Source of the DNA: CAWAQA01 sp963784065
GTDB taxonomy: Bacteria; Acidobacteriota; Vicinamibacteria; Vicinamibacterales; UBA2999
Direction of reading: 5' to 3'
DNA length: 64,000 nucleotides
Assembly: GCA_963784065.1 (NCBI GenBank)
Contig: CAWAQA010000007.1
Span: 216,919 to 280,918 of the forward strand
Shown: piece after piece, positions 61,860 to 64,000 of the stretch
How the letters are laid out: each line of letters opens with the position of its first letter
Position numbering within the stretch: the stretch's first letter is position 1
Program-made: the position numbers and the translations under genes
Notes under the pieces: model-generated
What the model was told of the DNA's origin: nothing
What the model saw: the letters and a program-made list of their open reading frames with translations, nothing else
Database searches by the model: none

Positions 61860-63596
61860 GATCGTCCTCCGTCGGACTTCAGCTGGACGCCGGGGCGAGA
61901 CCAGCGCTCGCCGATGGCCGGGCGCCGCTTCGCTCCGGCGCGTCACGGCGCGCGGCACCGATCGGCGCTCGGCATCGATGCGATCGATCAGGAAGAAGGC
62001 GCGCTCCGCGCTGCCAAGGAGCTCCAGAATCGCGCCGCGCTCTTCCCACGGCAGGTCCGCGCCCAGCTTCAGGCAACGCTCACGCGTCGACAGCAGGAAC
62101 TGCTGCCGCTGCGTCCGCGTCGCTGGTCGCCGGCCGGTGGCCAGTCCCGTCAGGAGCGATGGTCGCGCATCGCCTGCGCGATCTGGTCGAGCGTGGCATC
62201 GACCAGCTCCCGGCCGAGCGGCGAGAACGGCTGGCGCTCGACGCGCCGCGCGACCTGGAACAGCGTTTCGCCGAGGCTCGCGGTGAAATCCTCTTCCTCG
62301 ATCAGGCTGGCCAGCAGGTCGGCCTCGGCGTGCGGCATGTCGGGCTTGAACATCGCCGCCGTGTAGCGGCGGATGTCGCGGCTGAGGATGTCGAGGGCCG
62401 CCTGATGCTCCTTGGCGTTGTCGGGCGCCGACTTCTCCTTGCGTGCGATCGCGAGAAACAGGCTGGCGCGCCTCGACATAGCGCGCCATTTCCTGCTGCA
62501 CCAGCGGCACGCCGGTCGCGCAGTCGCTGCCCTTCCGCGGATCGAGGAAGCGGGTCATCGAGTAGTCTTCGGCATCGTCGGACGGAGGTGCGCCCGATGC
62601 GGGACAGCACCCGCTCGAACACGCCGACGAACGGAAACAGCAGCAGCGGTGTTGAAGATGTTGAAGCCGGTCGAGTAGAGGCCCACCGCGACCGGCACCA
62701 GCGGGAAGGTCTCCTTGCCGTCGCGGATGACCGGCACGCCCGGATCGCCGCCGAACCAGCCCATCGCCCAGGTCAGCAGCTCCATCGACGGGAAGAACAG
62801 CGGCAGCATCACCAGCGACGCCGATGATGTTGAACGAGATGTGCGCGTAGGCGGCGCGCTTGGCGTTCTTCGACAGATTGAGCGAGGCCATCCACGACGT
62901 GATCGTCGTGCCGAGGTCGGCGCCGAGCGAGAACGCGACCGCGGTCTGCCAGCCGAGCACGCCGGCGGCGCCGAGCCCCATCACGATGCCGATCGTCGCC
63001 GACGACGAATGGATCATCGCCGTGATGAGCGCCGCGATGAGGATGCAGTAGATGACGCCGAGGAGGCTGTCGGCCTTGAGGCTGGAGATGGCCGACATCA
63101 CCTCGGGCATGTTCCGCAGCGGCCGCAGGCCGCCGGTCATCAGGTTCAGGCCGTAGAAGATCAGCGCGAAGCCCATGCAGGCCAGCGAGATGTTCCGCAC
63201 CTTGTCGTTCTTCGAGAACACGTGGACCAGCGCGAAGAAGCCGCCGAGCAGCAGTCCGAGCGGCCCGAGCGGCAACGCGATCAGGCCGTTGCCGAGCGTC
63301 GTGCCGATGTTGGCGCCCATGATGACGCTGATGGCCGGCCGCAGGCCGAGGACGCCGGAGTTGACCAGGCCGACGACCATGACCGTCATCGCGGTGCTCG
63401 ACTGGATGACGCCGGTGATGAGCGTGCCGGCGAGCACCCCCTTGATCGGCGTGCCGGCGATCTTGGCCAGCAGCGCGCGCATCCTGTTGACGGCGAGGTT
63501 CTGAATGCCGTTGGACATGAACTCGAGGCCGAGCATGAAGATGCCGAGCCCACCGATGACCGGCACGAGGATGTCCTTGAAATAGTCGACCTGCAT
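61856..63596 (-). CDS. Na+/phosphate cotransporter, NptA/PNaS family, with PhoU-like tail (several frameshifts)
   Basis: About 580 residues. The transporter core has the duplicated QSS-type motifs (GVIQSSTAMTVMVVGL and MIHSSSATIGIVMGLG) and about eight membrane segments; the first 255 residues are in one clean frame. Shifts follow near 62822, 62645, 62590, 62470, 62150 and 61930. The C-terminal 200 residues are helical, of the PhoU-like regulatory type found in such transporters (SLFLAIARKEKSAPDNAKEHQAALD read as pieces). It ends in LKSDGGRS with a stop overlapping pstS. AGAGGA is 8 bases before the ATG. Confidence 0.82.
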
Positions 63597-63713
63597 GTGT
63601 AGTCCTCTGGGGGCAACAACGGACGAGCCGTTCGCGGGTCGTTGGTCCTTCGTCGGTACGACCGCGAATCACGCGCAGCGATGTGCGAGCGAAGCCACAC
63701 CCTATCCCTCGCG

Positions 63714-63742
63714 TGTGACCGCGTGGTGACGAACGTATGAAC
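63714..63742 (-). promoter_or_regulatory. Pho-box-like triple direct repeat
   Basis: On the minus strand GTTCATA, CGTCACC and GGTCACA follow one another with 4-base spacers, an exact 11-base period. That is the PhoB-box design (7-base TGTCA-like units repeated every 11 bases). It lies 118-146 bases upstream of the Na/Pi transporter start. Individual units match only partly, so this is a candidate. Confidence 0.45.
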
Positions 63743-64000
63743 GTGGTATCGCTCGCGAGAAAAGGTGAGCACGCAACGTGCAGGAAGTCCTGGCACCTCT
63801 CCCGAATCTCTCGGCCCTCGGTACTGCCACTCACGAACTGCCGTGGGCCGGTCGCAATCGCTTCTCGTAGCTCGGCAGTCGCATGGCTCCAACTCTTTGC
63901 AGTTCAGTGTGTTATGTGTTGCCGACGGAATGTACCGCTACGGAGGCTGAGAATTTGCATTGGCGGCTGCTCGCCAGGACTCCCCATCCTTGTTGCGCGC
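63743..64000. other. Right-edge region without a supported gene
   Basis: Only short open frames without motifs are present. The segment lies upstream of the phosphate operon and is cut by the window end. Confidence 0.5.

Overview
The window is high-GC (about 65%) bacterial chromosome. Three TonB-dependent receptors with carboxypeptidase-like N-terminal domains, many exported proteins of uncharacterised families, a PQQ dehydrogenase and an ECF sigma factor module point to Acidobacteriota, probably a soil lineage such as Vicinamibacteria. This is inferred from gene content only. Many genes carry one or more single-base frameshifts although the protein match continues across them. This looks like uncorrected indel error rather than decay. 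Broken genes are therefore given as one feature with approximate shift positions, and coordinates near shifts are approximate.

Layout. 0-8.5 kb: a TonB-dependent receptor, a translationally coupled sigma factor/membrane protein/secreted protein module, two small exported proteins, a VOC protein, a BON protein, a Tat-exported alpha/beta hydrolase and two copies of a hairpin repeat. 9-12.5 kb: a large exported FG-GAP/concanavalin-like protein and a DoxX-like protein. 12.6-19.4 kb: a receptor, a cytochrome c-DUF1080 fusion and a PQQ dehydrogenase, probably one operon for periplasmic oxidation. 19.6-22.7 kb: exported proteins including DUF6152. 22.9-28.4 kb: two Crp operator-like palindromes, a Crp regulator, a P450-like protein and a nucleotide cyclase-ATPase-TPR protein.

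28.5-42.5 kb is a divergent nitrate assimilation locus. To the left runs a six-gene operon with 4-bp overlaps at every junction: a fused iron-sulfur/membrane quinol subunit, nitrate reductase NasA, nitrite reductase NirB and NirD, a HemD-like protein and a GAF-ANTAR antiterminator. To the right run an outer-membrane porin and an NrtABCD-type ABC importer.

42.5-56.9 kb: two paralogous exported proteins, a third receptor, a branched-chain aminotransferase, DUF1801, a lower-GC DUF4256 gene, an esterase-NB-ARC-TPR STAND protein (the best candidate for an undescribed defence-like system), a methyltransferase, a flavin reductase and a phytase-like esterase. 57-63.6 kb, minus strand: phosphate uptake and polyphosphate storage (Na/Pi transporter, PstS, Ppk1) followed by phosphoglucomutase, with a PhoB-box-like triple repeat upstream. 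No rRNA, tRNA, CRISPR array or transposase was seen.
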